A stretch of 64,000 nucleotides of DNA, taken from the NCBI GenBank assembly GCA_037954665.1, contig JBBMOL010000038.1:2914001-2978000 (forward strand), given 5' to 3'. A program made the translations under genes and the position numbers. This DNA comes from Laguncularia racemosa. Lineage: Eukaryota > Streptophyta > Magnoliopsida > Myrtales > Combretaceae. The notes beneath the pieces were generated by a model, which did not search any database, was not told the DNA's origin, and saw nothing but the letters and a program-made list of their open reading frames with translations. Shown piece by piece: positions 1 through 10,870 of this stretch. Every line of letters begins with the position of its first letter. Position 1 is the stretch's first letter.

Positions 1-550
1 TGAAATGACGATAGAGGGGTTCAAACTCATGACCTCCTAACACTAATACAATGTTATATCTAGCACCACAATTTTAACAGCTTGTAGATACGATGTATAC
101 TTTTTCATATTTATTACTTAATAGTGCTGCTACAAATATTCTATCATGTGCCTTCTGAAGCATTGATAGTTTAGGGGGTTACCTTGAAATTTGAGGTGTA
201 CTGTAATTGATTCATCTTTCATCATTTGGTAGCAATTTAAGCCAACTCATCCAACATGGGGCATGTTGATGGAATAGCCTTCTACTTCATGGAGCACTGT
301 GATTTTTATGATACAAATCACAAAAGATCAGCAATTTGTTGGATGTGCAACTAATTTATCAGGATATGGGCTTTCTAATTGCTATATCTGCAAAGTGGCA
401 CCCTGATAAAAATTTTCTCTGATATAGTGAAGAAACTAATTTATTGCTGTCAATAACTTAATGTGTACAGTGATCCTGATCTTTCTTTGTCAAAATTGCT
501 CTTCGTGCATACAAATTGCATAAACGCTTATAAGAATCTTTATCTATCAG
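1..550 (+). other. Intron sequence upstream of the thioredoxin-like exon
   Basis: AT-rich sequence with no reading frame resembling the missing N-terminal part of the thioredoxin-like protein. It ends in a plausible acceptor (tatctatcag) directly before the exon at 551. I take it as intron of that gene. The exon carrying the WCxxC redox motif must lie outside the window. Confidence 0.5.
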
Positions 551-1273
551 ATTTGCAAGACTGCTCAAGAACACCCTGAGATCTTATTCTTGAAAGTCAA
601 CTTTGACGAGAATAAACCTATGTGCAAAAGCTTGAATGTTAAGGTGCTACCCTATTTCCACTTCTACCGTGGAGCAGATGGACTGGTGGAATCCTTTCCT
701 TGTTCACTTGCCAAGGTATGTTTTTGCCTTTTTTTTCTACACTGGTTACTACCACAATCTCGATTTTACATTCTCGTTATTTTTACTCAGAAATTATACG
801 TGTCAAGGGTCAAATTCATGTGATTCAGCATATTTTAAGTGAGTCAAATAGCAAGGTTACAACAACAGTGAGTCACATAAATCCTCGACTTTATGACAAT
901 GCTCCAAATTTAGAGACTTATGTGAATGATTCAAGTATGTCATAGATGTTTGTGAAAGCACTTCAATTATATGAGTTATGACTTATTCAACTTGCTTAAA
1001 CCATGAATAACTTGTTAGGATTCACCCCAGATGTAGATGAGTTCTATTGTTATTATCCATTTAATTTAATTTAATTTAATTTTTTAAACTCTTTTTGTTA
1101 CTTCCAGTAAATATAATCATGTCTCTAAACTCACCTTCGGCCTTTTAACTTGCTTTTGAAACTTTCTGCAGTTTAAAAAAATAAAGGATGCTATTGAAAA
1201 CACAACAAAGCATGCGACAGCATTGGTCCTCTTAAGTCCTAAAGGAGATGGAGATCTCAGGCTTCAAACATGA
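551..1273 (+). CDS. Atypical (ACHT-type) chloroplast thioredoxin, last two exons
   Basis: Partial gene; two exons are readable: 551-715 (55 codons, donor GT at 716) and 1172-1273 (33 codons plus TGA, acceptor ctgcag). Both junctions are phase 0. The first exon reads through KVNFDENKPMCKSLNVKVLP and FHFYRGADG, and the second begins FKKIKDAIENTTKHA. This matches the C-terminal half of the thioredoxin fold in plant ACHT / thioredoxin-like 2 proteins, including the cis-Pro loop (VLP) that faces the active site. In that family the protein is a chloroplast disulfide reductase or oxidant for 2-Cys peroxiredoxin-linked redox control. The active-site WCxxC, transit peptide and start lie upstream of the window. 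One oddity is ESFPCSLAK, where family members usually have ESFSCSLAK. An AATAAA at 1561 could be the poly(A) signal. The family is confident; the exact paralogue is not. Confidence 0.85.
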
Positions 1274-1560
1274 AGCCGCTTTTTGCTTGGTGATCAATCA
1301 CTAACAACTTTAGGATAAATTATTCCATGTCCATGAAAGCTATTGAAATGATGTAGAAACCCTAAAATTTCAATTTAGTTATGTTGGCTCACTCTATTTG
1401 CTTAGCAGGTGTAGGGTGGGTGGGTATGAAGTTCTATGTATTTGTAAGGTACACACAGGGTAGAAGTGTCCTGTGAAAATATATAAATTTTGCCTTTTAT
1501 AATTTATGATGTGATATTAAAAAAGTAATTTATATAGATATCGCAAGTTCTTTGTATGTA

Positions 1561-1566
1561 AATAAA
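1561..1566 (+). terminator. Possible poly(A) signal of the thioredoxin-like gene
   Basis: AATAAA hexamer 288 bases after the stop codon in AT-rich sequence. The motif and position fit a plant 3' end, but such hexamers are common in DNA this AT-rich. Confidence 0.3.
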
Positions 1567-3229
1567 ACTTATGGAACTGGTAGCAAAATATGTAAAATTA
1601 AAAAAGTAAATTTTCCTCACTTCATTATTTCAATTTTATGTTATTTTACTATTTAATAAAGAATAAGGAGAAATAATGGAAAATATAAAGTCGGAGTGGA
1701 AAATGAGAAAGGGTAAAGGGAAAAAATGAAAAACGTAAAGTGAGAGGTGCAAGTGTGTGTTTAGTCATTTAAGTAATTAATTTACGGCTTGAGCTTCTTA
1801 TATTTTTTACTAAAATATTTATTGATTGAAAAATATAGTATTATTATTTATTTATAAATATTACTCAATAATTTTTTATACACAGGTACATGATATTTTA
1901 AAACTTGTATCATGTATATTTTAAAGTATAGGTTATTTGGTGGATATAAGGTACCATATCCTATTTTATGGGGTAGGTTTTGAAAAATATATATCTCAAA
2001 CCTACCTTGTGATTCTTAATATCCATAAGATAAGTTATTTGGTTGAGTAAGGTATAAGTGAGTACTTTGTAAAATCGGGTTATTTGCTCACCTTACAAAA
2101 AGGTCAATAAATTACTTATGGAAGAATGGCATTGCATATGTAGATAAATGAAAGAATGGTATTATGGCATTTTTCATTAGAATAATAAAATAAGTATTTT
2201 TTAAAAATAGAATAAAATAGAGTAGTAATAATTATTAGCTTAATTCTTTATTAAATTAAGAAAATTAGAAAAACCAATACAAAATTGTCCAATTTATAGC
2301 TTGACTATTGTGTTAAGCTTTCATGGTAAATGAAAGAAACATATATAAAAAATCATGGGCTAGTTATTCCTTCACTCAAGTAAAATAGGAATTCTGACTA
2401 ATAATTACTCTAAAAACCAGGGATAGTAATTGCTTTGCAAGCATGAGTTACTGTATATTACTTTCATGAAGCCAACCGAATATGATGCTAAATTAATTTA
2501 TTTATTTCTTGAAAGATTTAGGGTAATTCTATGTGCAGTTCTGCTTTGAAATTAATAGAAAGCTGAAACGTGATATTCTTTAGTTAATTCCCAACTTTGG
2601 ATGAATGCTAATATCTAATCTGAGATAATTACAAAATCTAATCTCGGAAAATAAAGTTATAATGATAATATATATCTATATATGGCAAAAAAAATTTCTG
2701 CAAGCAATTCATACTAATCAGGAGAAGATGGTTCTGATAAAATTCAATCAAATATTTGATATTTTAATTTTTTTTTTTAAATTTTGATCAAGTGTTATAT
2801 ATTTTAATGAATGATTTGACATGATGTTTGAGAATATAAGAGAGGGTGGAAATTAATAGAAATGAATAAAATTAAATGAAATAGAACGAAAGAAAGTTTT
2901 TTTTTTTTTTTTGTTTGGGTGAGGAAAGAAATTGAAGGAAATTTGGTTGGCAGACACTATGACTATGAGGAGAAAATGGAACATTTATTCATTTTTTCTA
3001 CTTTTTCTTTTCTTTTTTTTTTTTCGTTGGAATCATAAGAACTTTCATATCATACGAAACAGTAAAAACAACACAACCAAACAACGAGTTCTAGTTTTGG
3101 AGTCTGTACTTGGATGAAGCATCTCCCCAAAAAACAACACAACCAAACAAGAAGTTCTAGTTTTGGAGTCTCTACTCGGATGAAGCACCTCCCCTAGTAC
3201 ATCCACTGCTGTCAGATAATACAGAAGAC
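1567..3229. other. AT-rich intergenic sequence, no gene seen
   Basis: Contains poly-T/poly-A runs and an imperfect hairpin around 1927-2045 in which a GGTAGGTTT-type arm recurs inverted. There is also a short direct repeat at 3062-3182 (two copies of a stretch reading acaacacaaccaaacaa...). No protein-like frame was recognised. Confidence 0.5.
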
Positions 3230-3480
3230 TCAGTATCCGTTGGTACATACATTACTATCAAGCAAAATATTGGTATTGTGCTGCAATCCATATTTTGCTA
3301 AGAGGTCTGCGCTTCTGTTGAAGTTCCTTGGACGCCAATGGACAACACAGCGCTTTGTTTGCTTAATCTCCTCCCTGCAAGAGTAAAGTAAGAGGGGCAA
3401 GAGCGAGGTATCAGAGTCCTCTTTACGCAAGAGATTTACTGCCTACAAAGCATCAGATTCAATGATTATATTCTCATGTT
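3230..3480 (-). pseudogene. RNase H domain fragment of a LINE-type reverse transcriptase
   Basis: On the - strand, from about 3480 downward, the frame reads IIIESDAL, an in-frame stop, AVNLLRKEDSDTSLLP, CREEIKQTK, then VHWRPRNFNRSADLLAKYGL. This is the second half of the plant RVT_3/RNase H domain that follows the reverse transcriptase of plant non-LTR elements and their host-derived relatives. The ESDAL (catalytic Asp) and NRSADLLA motifs are the diagnostic parts. No RT lies next to it, so I read it as an isolated dead fragment. Confidence 0.6.
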
Positions 3481-4651
3481 TTACTGCCTACAAGAGATTT
3501 CGCGTCTAAGGGTGTTAAGAAAGTGATCTTTATCGAAAATCCGACTAGGATTTCTCCATACGCGTTCCTTCAATTCCTGCTGCTCTAGATTCCTCATTTA
3601 CCGAATATTAGTAATCTTAGGTTGGGATGGGAATGCAGGCCAAATGGATCGGCCAATCCCAACCGCACCGACCTATGGGTCAAAGCAAGTTGATCCACAA
3701 TGACCTACATTTTAGGTAGGCCGAAAAAGCTAGTCAACCCATCCGTGGGCCAACGCTGGTCGATCTGCGAATCCGCATGAAATATTTTTTTTTTTCAAAT
3801 TTTATATTACAAAATTATAAAGTCGTTATCATTGATTTTTTTTTCCTTTGTCGCATGTAATTTTCTTTTTGCAACAATTTCATTTATTTAAATCTAAGGC
3901 AATGTCAATTCTTTTGTTTTCTTTCATATTCCTCCATTATTAGTTAGGGTCTCATCATTTCTTTTCTAAGATTTTAAATATCCAACATCCATCTAATATC
4001 GAATTAGGTTAGGTAAGCTTATTTTTAAGTTAGTTTGAACTGGATTTTATTTAATGTAAAGCACCACAAGCAAATTGTTCTCTCTTTGGAAAAAAAGAAG
4101 AAGTGTTATCCGGATAATTTCATGGCATTAGTCTAAGTCTCATTAAAGTACTAATTATTGATCAATTTGAATTTAGAAGATTGGTTGTTTGTTCAATCAT
4201 TGTAAGGACACAATTACTTACTCTAAGATTTTGTCCAATTTCAAAATTTGAAAATAAAACAAAGATTAAAATATAGTCAAGGCTTCATACTTACACTCAC
4301 ACTCTTTTAATTTGTACTTGCTTTTAAATCTCATATGATAGAGAACAAAACAACCTCAAACGACAATAAAGCAAATGTAGTAATTATCACAAAGTCTTTT
4401 TCACTAATTATACAGGAAAACAAAGTCACTAATAAAGGAAATAAAATCACACATATAAATCAATTATCATCATCATCTTATCAATAACCAAATTGGAGTC
4501 TCTCTTTGATGAAATAGTCCCACTCCCAATGTCTTCTTCTTCATCTACAATTTATCAAATTGCACATAATTAGATGTTAAAAGCTTGAAATAATATGTTA
4601 AAAGAAATTATTACCAAAAGAATAAAAAAAATTACCTTCACAAGCAAATCA

Positions 4652-6663
4652 TTATAACCAATTATATGTACAAATTAAAGCTTCCACATTTGATGGAAGT
4701 ATAGAACTACGATATTTATTAAGTACACGAGCACTAATACTGAAAGCTGACTTGGGCTCTATAGTGATAATTGAAATGCTAAGCACATCAAAAGCCATAA
4801 TGCATAAATTAGGATACCTCTTGCTTTGAGTCTTCCAATATTGTAATACATCCAATTCTAAGTATAAATCCATATCTATTACTAGCTTATCTAGATAAAT
4901 ATATAAAGAAGACTTACTAGAATTTCATACTTCTACTTGATGATACTCCTACATTATTAAGAAAAAAACTAATTAAATACTGATATATAATACAACAAAA
5001 AAATGTCATTAAAAAAAAACTGAAGTTATTATTAAACTTATATCCAAAGTAGTAAGATTAATTGATAAAGCTTTTCCAAAATTCAAGTGTCGTGGTGCTG
5101 CTCCTTTACCACCACCTCTAGACGTGTCTTGTGCTTGAGAAAATGATCCAACCTGATAACTTCTAAGTATGTGATTTATTTTGCTCTTCTCATATCTTCC
5201 AAAGAGCTTATATAGCTTACTCTTTATGTTAGTTAACTTTTCTTCACAAGTGAGGGGATCACTTTTATTAAAGTAGAAATTCAAAAAATTAAACTTCATC
5301 CGAAGATTAAAGATTGCTCAAACTGTAAGGACAATACTATATCCCCTCCAATATTTATCTAATTTCTGTTTCATTTTAATACACATTTCTCTTATGACAT
5401 GATCTTCACTACTAAATTTTTCATTCAACAAACATTCAATTCTCCATACTTAAATAATAGTGGTTTGAAGTTGGATCCGAAGATTCCAACATTAAATTGG
5501 TGATAATATAAAAATGGCTCAAAAACTTACATATCTTCTATGCTCTTCCTCACTCATCCATGATTGGATAATACTTATAATGAGTGCAAATCAACATTGA
5601 TATCAATGTTGCCAACTTGTTGAACATACTCCAAAAAATGTTTTATTCTACCTTTGAAGCCCTTAACATACCTCACACTCTTTCTTATTTTATACAACGC
5701 TTCACTATTTATCGTTAACATTTCTTTAACAATTAAATGAAGAATATGAGAACAATATTTAACATGAAAAAACTCACCACCACATAAAAACTATATTGTA
5801 AGTTCAGTTGCTTTTTCAAGAAATCTTGCATGCAATCATTTGCAGGTACATTATCTAATGTAATGGAAAATATCTTTCTATCTATGCTCCAATCTTTCAA
5901 AATTTTAAATACTTTCTTGGATAACTCAAAACTTGAATGAGAAGGAGGAATTTTACCCAAAAAAAAAAAAGAATTTTATTATTGAGTTTCCAATTGTTAT
6001 CTACATAATGTCCAATTAAACAAATATATTTTCACTAGTAGAAGCAGCCCATACATCAAAAGTCAAATACACTCCTTGAAATTTTCTACAAAATTTGTTT
6101 CAAATTATCCTTTTAAGACAAATATAAATTCCAAACATCTAATGTAGCAGTTTTCCTAGACGTTAGCTTATAATTAGGATTATATAGCCTTATAAATAGT
6201 GTGATCTCTTTATACTTAACAAATGAAAATGGCAGATTATGTTCAATAATAGTCATAGACATTATCTCACAAGCAACTTTAGAATATGATTTTCTTGACC
6301 TTAACTTACCGACATGATTAATTATTATATCACTAATATCATTATATCTAGGAATTTAACTCAAACAAAACTTTCTCATATGTCTAAATAAGGTTGAAGT
6401 TCTATGTGAATGTCTCCCAATAACATATTCCATCCCACATGCTTTACATTGGCTCTACTTTTACCATCTTTCCCTATACCTATTCTTGCAAATACATCCT
6501 AAACGTAAGAAGTAGAACTATTTACTTGAGCCTTCGTAGTTGCAGGTTCTTCAGATTGAGAAGATTCTACTGGTACATTAGCATTTCGCCCGCCAACTTT
6601 GGACACATCATCTGCATTAATAGGTTGTATAGTATTTTTAGTCTTATTGCTTGTATGATCCAT
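4652..6663 (-). pseudogene. hAT transposase (BED zinc finger, RNase H fold, hAT dimerisation), broken
   Basis: The start ATG is at 6663 (MDHTSNKTKN). An in-frame TAG follows, then a degenerate BED finger whose CKACG and TSTLFRHMRK parts lie in a shifted frame (about 6375-6445). Next come pieces of the RNase H-like catalytic domain: FDVWAAST near 6050; SIDRKIFSITLDNVPANDCM in 5733-5960; SEALYKIRKSVRYVKG near 5660. A linker follows at 5009-5299 (LNFYFNK). Last is the C-terminal hAT dimerisation domain at 4652-4873 (KRYPNLCIMAFDVLSI, SAFSISARVLNKYRSS, VEALICTYNWL). The order and motifs match plant RICESLEEPER/DAYSLEEPER-type transposases of about 650-700 residues. Several frameshifts and stops rule out function. 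In autonomous elements the protein cuts and pastes the element by binding its termini. Confidence 0.8.
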
Positions 6664-7625
6664 TATGAATATACATAAAAAAAAAGAAAATATTAGAATA
6701 TTGATTATGCAAACAATACTAATTTGACTCTAATCATGCAAAACATTGACTTCTATGATGAAATATGATATTGATATGCTCAAATATCATATGATCATAC
6801 AAGCAATTGAAACAAATGTTCGCAAACAAATGCTCAATTAAATGTCTATGGCTTGTTTGCTAAACCATGGGCCACGATAAAAAATGGTGGGTCCATTATT
6901 AGTGTGTAACTGAGCTAAAATGAGAAAACATGGAATTAAACTTCTTATTAATTTTTTAAAGTAATCAAGTCTAGATACTGAGTTCAAATGAAATATGATA
7001 ATTGAAAATGTTCGAGTTTGACTCGATTTTACTTTTTAATTTTTTTTCAATTAATTAGAATTACATTTAATGTGTGAACTTGAGGCATAAATCTTTTAGC
7101 TAGACTAGAGTCTTGATGTATCAATAATGTAATTAGATGTGGCATTATTCCCCATATGCGTAATTGCATAATTGAGCTTGATGGGAACACAAATATTTAT
7201 TTTTTCAGTGATTATAATGAAAAAGAAGATTTAAATCTAATCAATTTCATATAAAAATTAGTATTCATACGATTAAACTGTAAATATCTTAGTGAAACAC
7301 AAATATTTATATACCATAAAGAGTTACGAGCAATTGCATTTATACGGGCAACATGGCTTCACATGGTTTAATATGTAGCACCATTAATTTGGACAATATA
7401 CAACACTTAACTATCATTCTCTAGAAGAAAAAATAAATAAATGAACAAACAACCGCAAATAATAGAATCAAATCTTAGGAATGGAATTTAATGGAATAAA
7501 ATAGTTGTAGGGTTATATGAATAAATATAGCAAACATAAGAACATTTTCCACACTTGAAATCTAAAGTCCCAGATATTAGAACCTAAACTAAAAACTTAA
7601 AGCCCTACCCAACAATTGAATGGTC

Positions 7626-7673
7626 AAACCCTAAACCCTAAACCCCAAACCCCATGTAACTCTAAACCCTAAC
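7626..7673 (+). repeat. Short telomere-like CCCTAAA tract
   Basis: Starts with three near-tandem CCCTAAA units (CCCTAAACCCTAAACCCC), then CCAAACCCC, with one more AAACCCTAA after a gap. This is the plant telomere unit, also known as a telo-box in promoters. It lies in the long 5' leader of the hAT element, upstream of the transposase start. With so few units it is more likely a promoter-type telo-box or chance than a telomere fusion scar. Confidence 0.5.
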
Positions 7674-8211
7674 TCACCGAAACCCCACTCCATGTCCACA
7701 TAAGCCATAGCACAGCAGTTGGTTAACTTAAAAAAAAAAAAAACTGAATGACATGAGGACTCACCACGTATGATTGATTGACGGTGACAATTGTGGAGTG
7801 GTTGACGACGAGGAGTTTTGAACGATGATGGGTGGGCGTGTAGATTGGTGGCTAGTGGATCAACGACCCTTACTATTAATTGGTGGATTGGTAGTATTGT
7901 TGATTGTTGAGTTGAGTAAGAGCTGAGACTTGAGTTAAGAGTGACGAGTGGAGTGAGATGAGAGAGAAGATATAGAATTGAAAATGGTTTGGTTTGAAGT
8001 GACTCTTGTCGCTTGTTTTTGTTTTTTGTTTTTTTTTTTAATAATTTAGGCAGGCCATGCGGGCTAACCTTTGCTTGCAATGAGTCGGCCCACCTTGACC
8101 TACGGGCTACGCGAGGCGGGCTAAATAGCCCACAAATCCAATAAGCCAAATTTTTTTTTTTTAGCCCAACCTGCTGGGCCTACTTTGCATTCCTACCCCT
8201 AGTTGTATTAT

Positions 8212-9150
8212 GTAAAAAGTACTTATAAAGAGAGAGAAAAACTATATCAGGAGTGCATGTGGTTTGGTTTGATTATTTTTTCCTTTGACTAAATAAATCG
8301 AATTGTAAAACAAGGTACGATTTTTAATCATTTTGAATCAAACCATTCAATTTAGCTTAAGAAATTTCCCAAACAATAAAGTTTTAGGTTGATTATATTC
8401 GGTTTATAAATTGAATCATAATTTATAATTTAAGATAGCATTTAGTTGTTAATACTAAATAGTATATAGAGAACGGGATAATATTGTATAAGAAGAGTAA
8501 TACAATACAATCCTCTTATATCACATTTAATCTATTTAGTCTAAGACATGAATTTTTTTAATTATATTGGGTTATTTTTTTACATTAATATAAGAATTCG
8601 TTAAGAGTTTTGATGTAGACACAATAATAAAAATAATGATAATAACATAGGGATATATTTGTGTTTTAAGATTATGTTTAGTTTGTCAAGTAAGATAAAT
8701 TTTTGTACTATCAAATACATAATACAATTTTTTTGAGTTTTATTTAATACTTTAATTTTTTTTATCTAATAACTTAATTTATTATATAAACCAAATAAAA
8801 AATTAAAGATTTTATGCAATCCAATACCATAAAGTAATATCAACCAACGCTACTTAAGAAAATTTATATGCATAATATGTAATATTATATAACAATTATT
8901 AATTTTTTTATAATCACATCATTATCATAGAAAAGGTTAATTAAATCAATATTATAAAATAAAAAAATTCCAAAAGTATCTTGATAATTAATTTTATTTG
9001 TTAATCTAGTATATAATATAAAATTTCAATCAACTTCGTTACAGTCATAAAAGTGAAATACATATCCATATATATTTTAATAAATATAAAATTAATTTCT
9101 TTTAAAATTTGTATCATAAAATTCGATTTAGTTTTTCGATTTCGTATACA
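8212..9150. other. AT-rich spacer, no gene seen
   Basis: Very AT-rich sequence between the hAT element and the promoter of the 103-aa gene. No protein-like frame or repeat was recognised. Confidence 0.5.
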
Positions 9151-9156
9151 CATACA

Positions 9157-9166
9157 GTATATATAG
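9157..9166 (+). promoter_or_regulatory. Likely TATA box of the 103-aa gene
   Basis: TATATATAGG-type motif about 20-30 bases before the G+C-richer leader starting near 9185. It fits a transcription start around 9185-9195. This is inferred from motif and position only. Confidence 0.4.
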
Positions 9167-9184
9167 GCTTTCTTTACTTATCCG

Positions 9185-9274
9185 AGGACGTTGACGGATC
9201 GGTTTTCTTGGTCGGCTCAAGCTCCACACTCCATTGTCATCTTCACTGAGCGTCGTACTGTGTCAGTAGCTCTG
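9185..9274 (+). other. Probable non-coding first exon (5'UTR) of the 103-aa gene
   Basis: The base composition changes sharply from AT-rich to a mixed leader (for example GTCGGCTCAAGCTCC) just after a TATA-like motif. It ends at a good donor (TCTG|GTAAGG at 9275). The next good acceptor on this strand with a start codon close behind is ctgcag at 14194, ten bases before the ATG at 14205. I infer a 5'UTR intron of about 4.9 kb. A transcript read would confirm it. Confidence 0.45.
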
Positions 9275-9759
9275 GTAAGGTAATCCCACATTCGAAATGA
9301 CTCTCTCTTCTTGTCTCCACTGAGTTAGAAATTTATAGTATCCTCATTTGTTTGATAAATATACAGTATATATATATATATTCAATATTCTCTCTGTCAA
9401 TTTCACACAATTTTTAAATCCACCATGTTAAATTGTTTCCTTTTCGTCTACGATGTCTTCGTGTGCTGAATATAAAACGATATATAATATGTAACAGAGA
9501 AGCTGTTTATCAACTATGATTGTTATATTTTTATCACCAACTGTTCGACGGAATGCCTGCTGGACAAACAATGTAGGAAATAAACCGAAAAGTTGTCAGT
9601 AGCGTAAATAGTTACTGCTGTTTTTAGAAGTTTACTCTAGAACCAGTTATCTATAGGTGTTCCGTCGAAAGATTCCTTTGATAGGAAATAATGGGAGGCC
9701 CCATTTTCCTATGTGTGGTTTTGTTATCCTATGTGCTGAAAGATCAATAATAGGACCAC

Positions 9760-10100
9760 TAAGGATGTAAAGGGAGTCGAATCGTATTGAGCTTTAGCTT
9801 ACTCTCGGACTTCTTTCGGGTTTATATTCTTGAGCTCGAGCTAGGCTTTAGGTGTTATTTAACACGCTTGAGTTCAGCTCAACCAAGCTCGATTAGGCTT
9901 GATTATTTAGAAAAAAAAGATTATATTCCTTTTAGTTACGTTTGATTTGAAGCTTGAAGTTGATTTAAATTTAGTATAGATTAATATATGTTTAAGCTAG
10001 ATTAGCCTCGTGAATTTGTCAACTGGGTAAGTTGAACCTTGATGCTAAATAAGCTACTTGAGTAGCTTGAACTCAAGCTCCAATCAGCTATAGTCGAATG
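9760..10100. repeat. GAGCTCGAGC-rich dispersed repeat (possible non-autonomous hAT)
   Basis: Repeated short words of the type GAGCTCGAGC, GCTTGAGT and AACTCAAGCTC in both orientations, unlike the flanks. A similar but shorter stretch occurs at 18427-18560, starting GAGCCGTAAAC. Such sequences are common near the ends of small hAT-like plant elements. Exact ends and duplications were not found. Confidence 0.3.
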
Positions 10101-10870
10101 GAACCTAGTAAATATCTTCAACTTGAGTAATTTGCGACATTACTTGGCTTATTTACTCTCCTATCAATTCTTGCCCTCATGCAATTTGTCATGGTGGCCT
10201 TTTCCCTTGAATACTAGGTTGATTTGTCTGTGAGTTGTGTATGATCTTGGGGTTAAGGTTTGACATGAATGTAGGCAATTGCATTAGCTTCTGCTTTCCT
10301 TACATATCACTAGGGCTAAAGCTGAAGTTAAATAAGTACTTGGTCTTTAGAGATAGTTGGTCAAGTTACAGCCTTGTGCCTGTCTTGTAAAAGGAAATAA
10401 GTGAAATTGTCTGATGGAGGATTGTAGTTTGCTAAATTTTGAATCTTTTAATTTCGAAATACTTCTTTTCTTTGTTCCGTTGTTATTAGTTTTGGTTTTA
10501 TTTTTGTTTTAAAAGCTGCATTAAGAAACCTGAGCTTGAATTTCAGTTCTTGTTGTCATTACCCTAAAATTGATATATGTAAATACATAGAGCTGTTAAT
10601 TAAGTGAACCAAGTGGATGCTTTTTCCTTTTGAATTTGTCCATTTTTTTTTCAGCTGTTTCAAGGAACATGTTCGTTGAAAATGAAGCTGCCTTGCAAGC
10701 CTTTTCATGTATGAAATCAAGTGAGAGCTTATAAATAAGATTTTATTATGAATATAAATAACTATATTGTTCTTAAACATGAATTTAGCTTGTGTAGAGG
10801 CTTGTTTGTTCAGGTAACATGAAACCAAAAGTGATCATATTATAGTAAACTGGAGATTGAGTAATATACA

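Larger units (their letters stand above)
3618..8201 (-). mobile_element. Degenerate hAT transposon (RICESLEEPER-like)
   Basis: About 4.6 kb. The two ends carry related inverted sequences: TAGGTTGGGATGGGAATGC at 3618 and, on the other strand from 8201, TAGGGGTAGGAATGC. Both are followed by G+C-rich subterminal stretches rich in GGCC and GGGC words (3640-3780 and 8040-8190), unlike the AT-rich surroundings. A broken hAT transposase lies inside on the - strand. I could not find a matching 8-bp target duplication, so the ends are approximate and the element is old. The 172-codon frame over 7631-8149 is only a chance reading of the terminal region. Confidence 0.7.

Noticed and set aside
1927..2045. 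Imperfect hairpin as a possible MITE
   Set aside because: Only about 25 bases match and no ends or duplication are visible; too weak to call.
7631..8149. 172-codon open frame on the - strand
   Set aside because: It covers the subterminal part of the hAT element and a poly-A run, and its translation has low complexity and no family resemblance.
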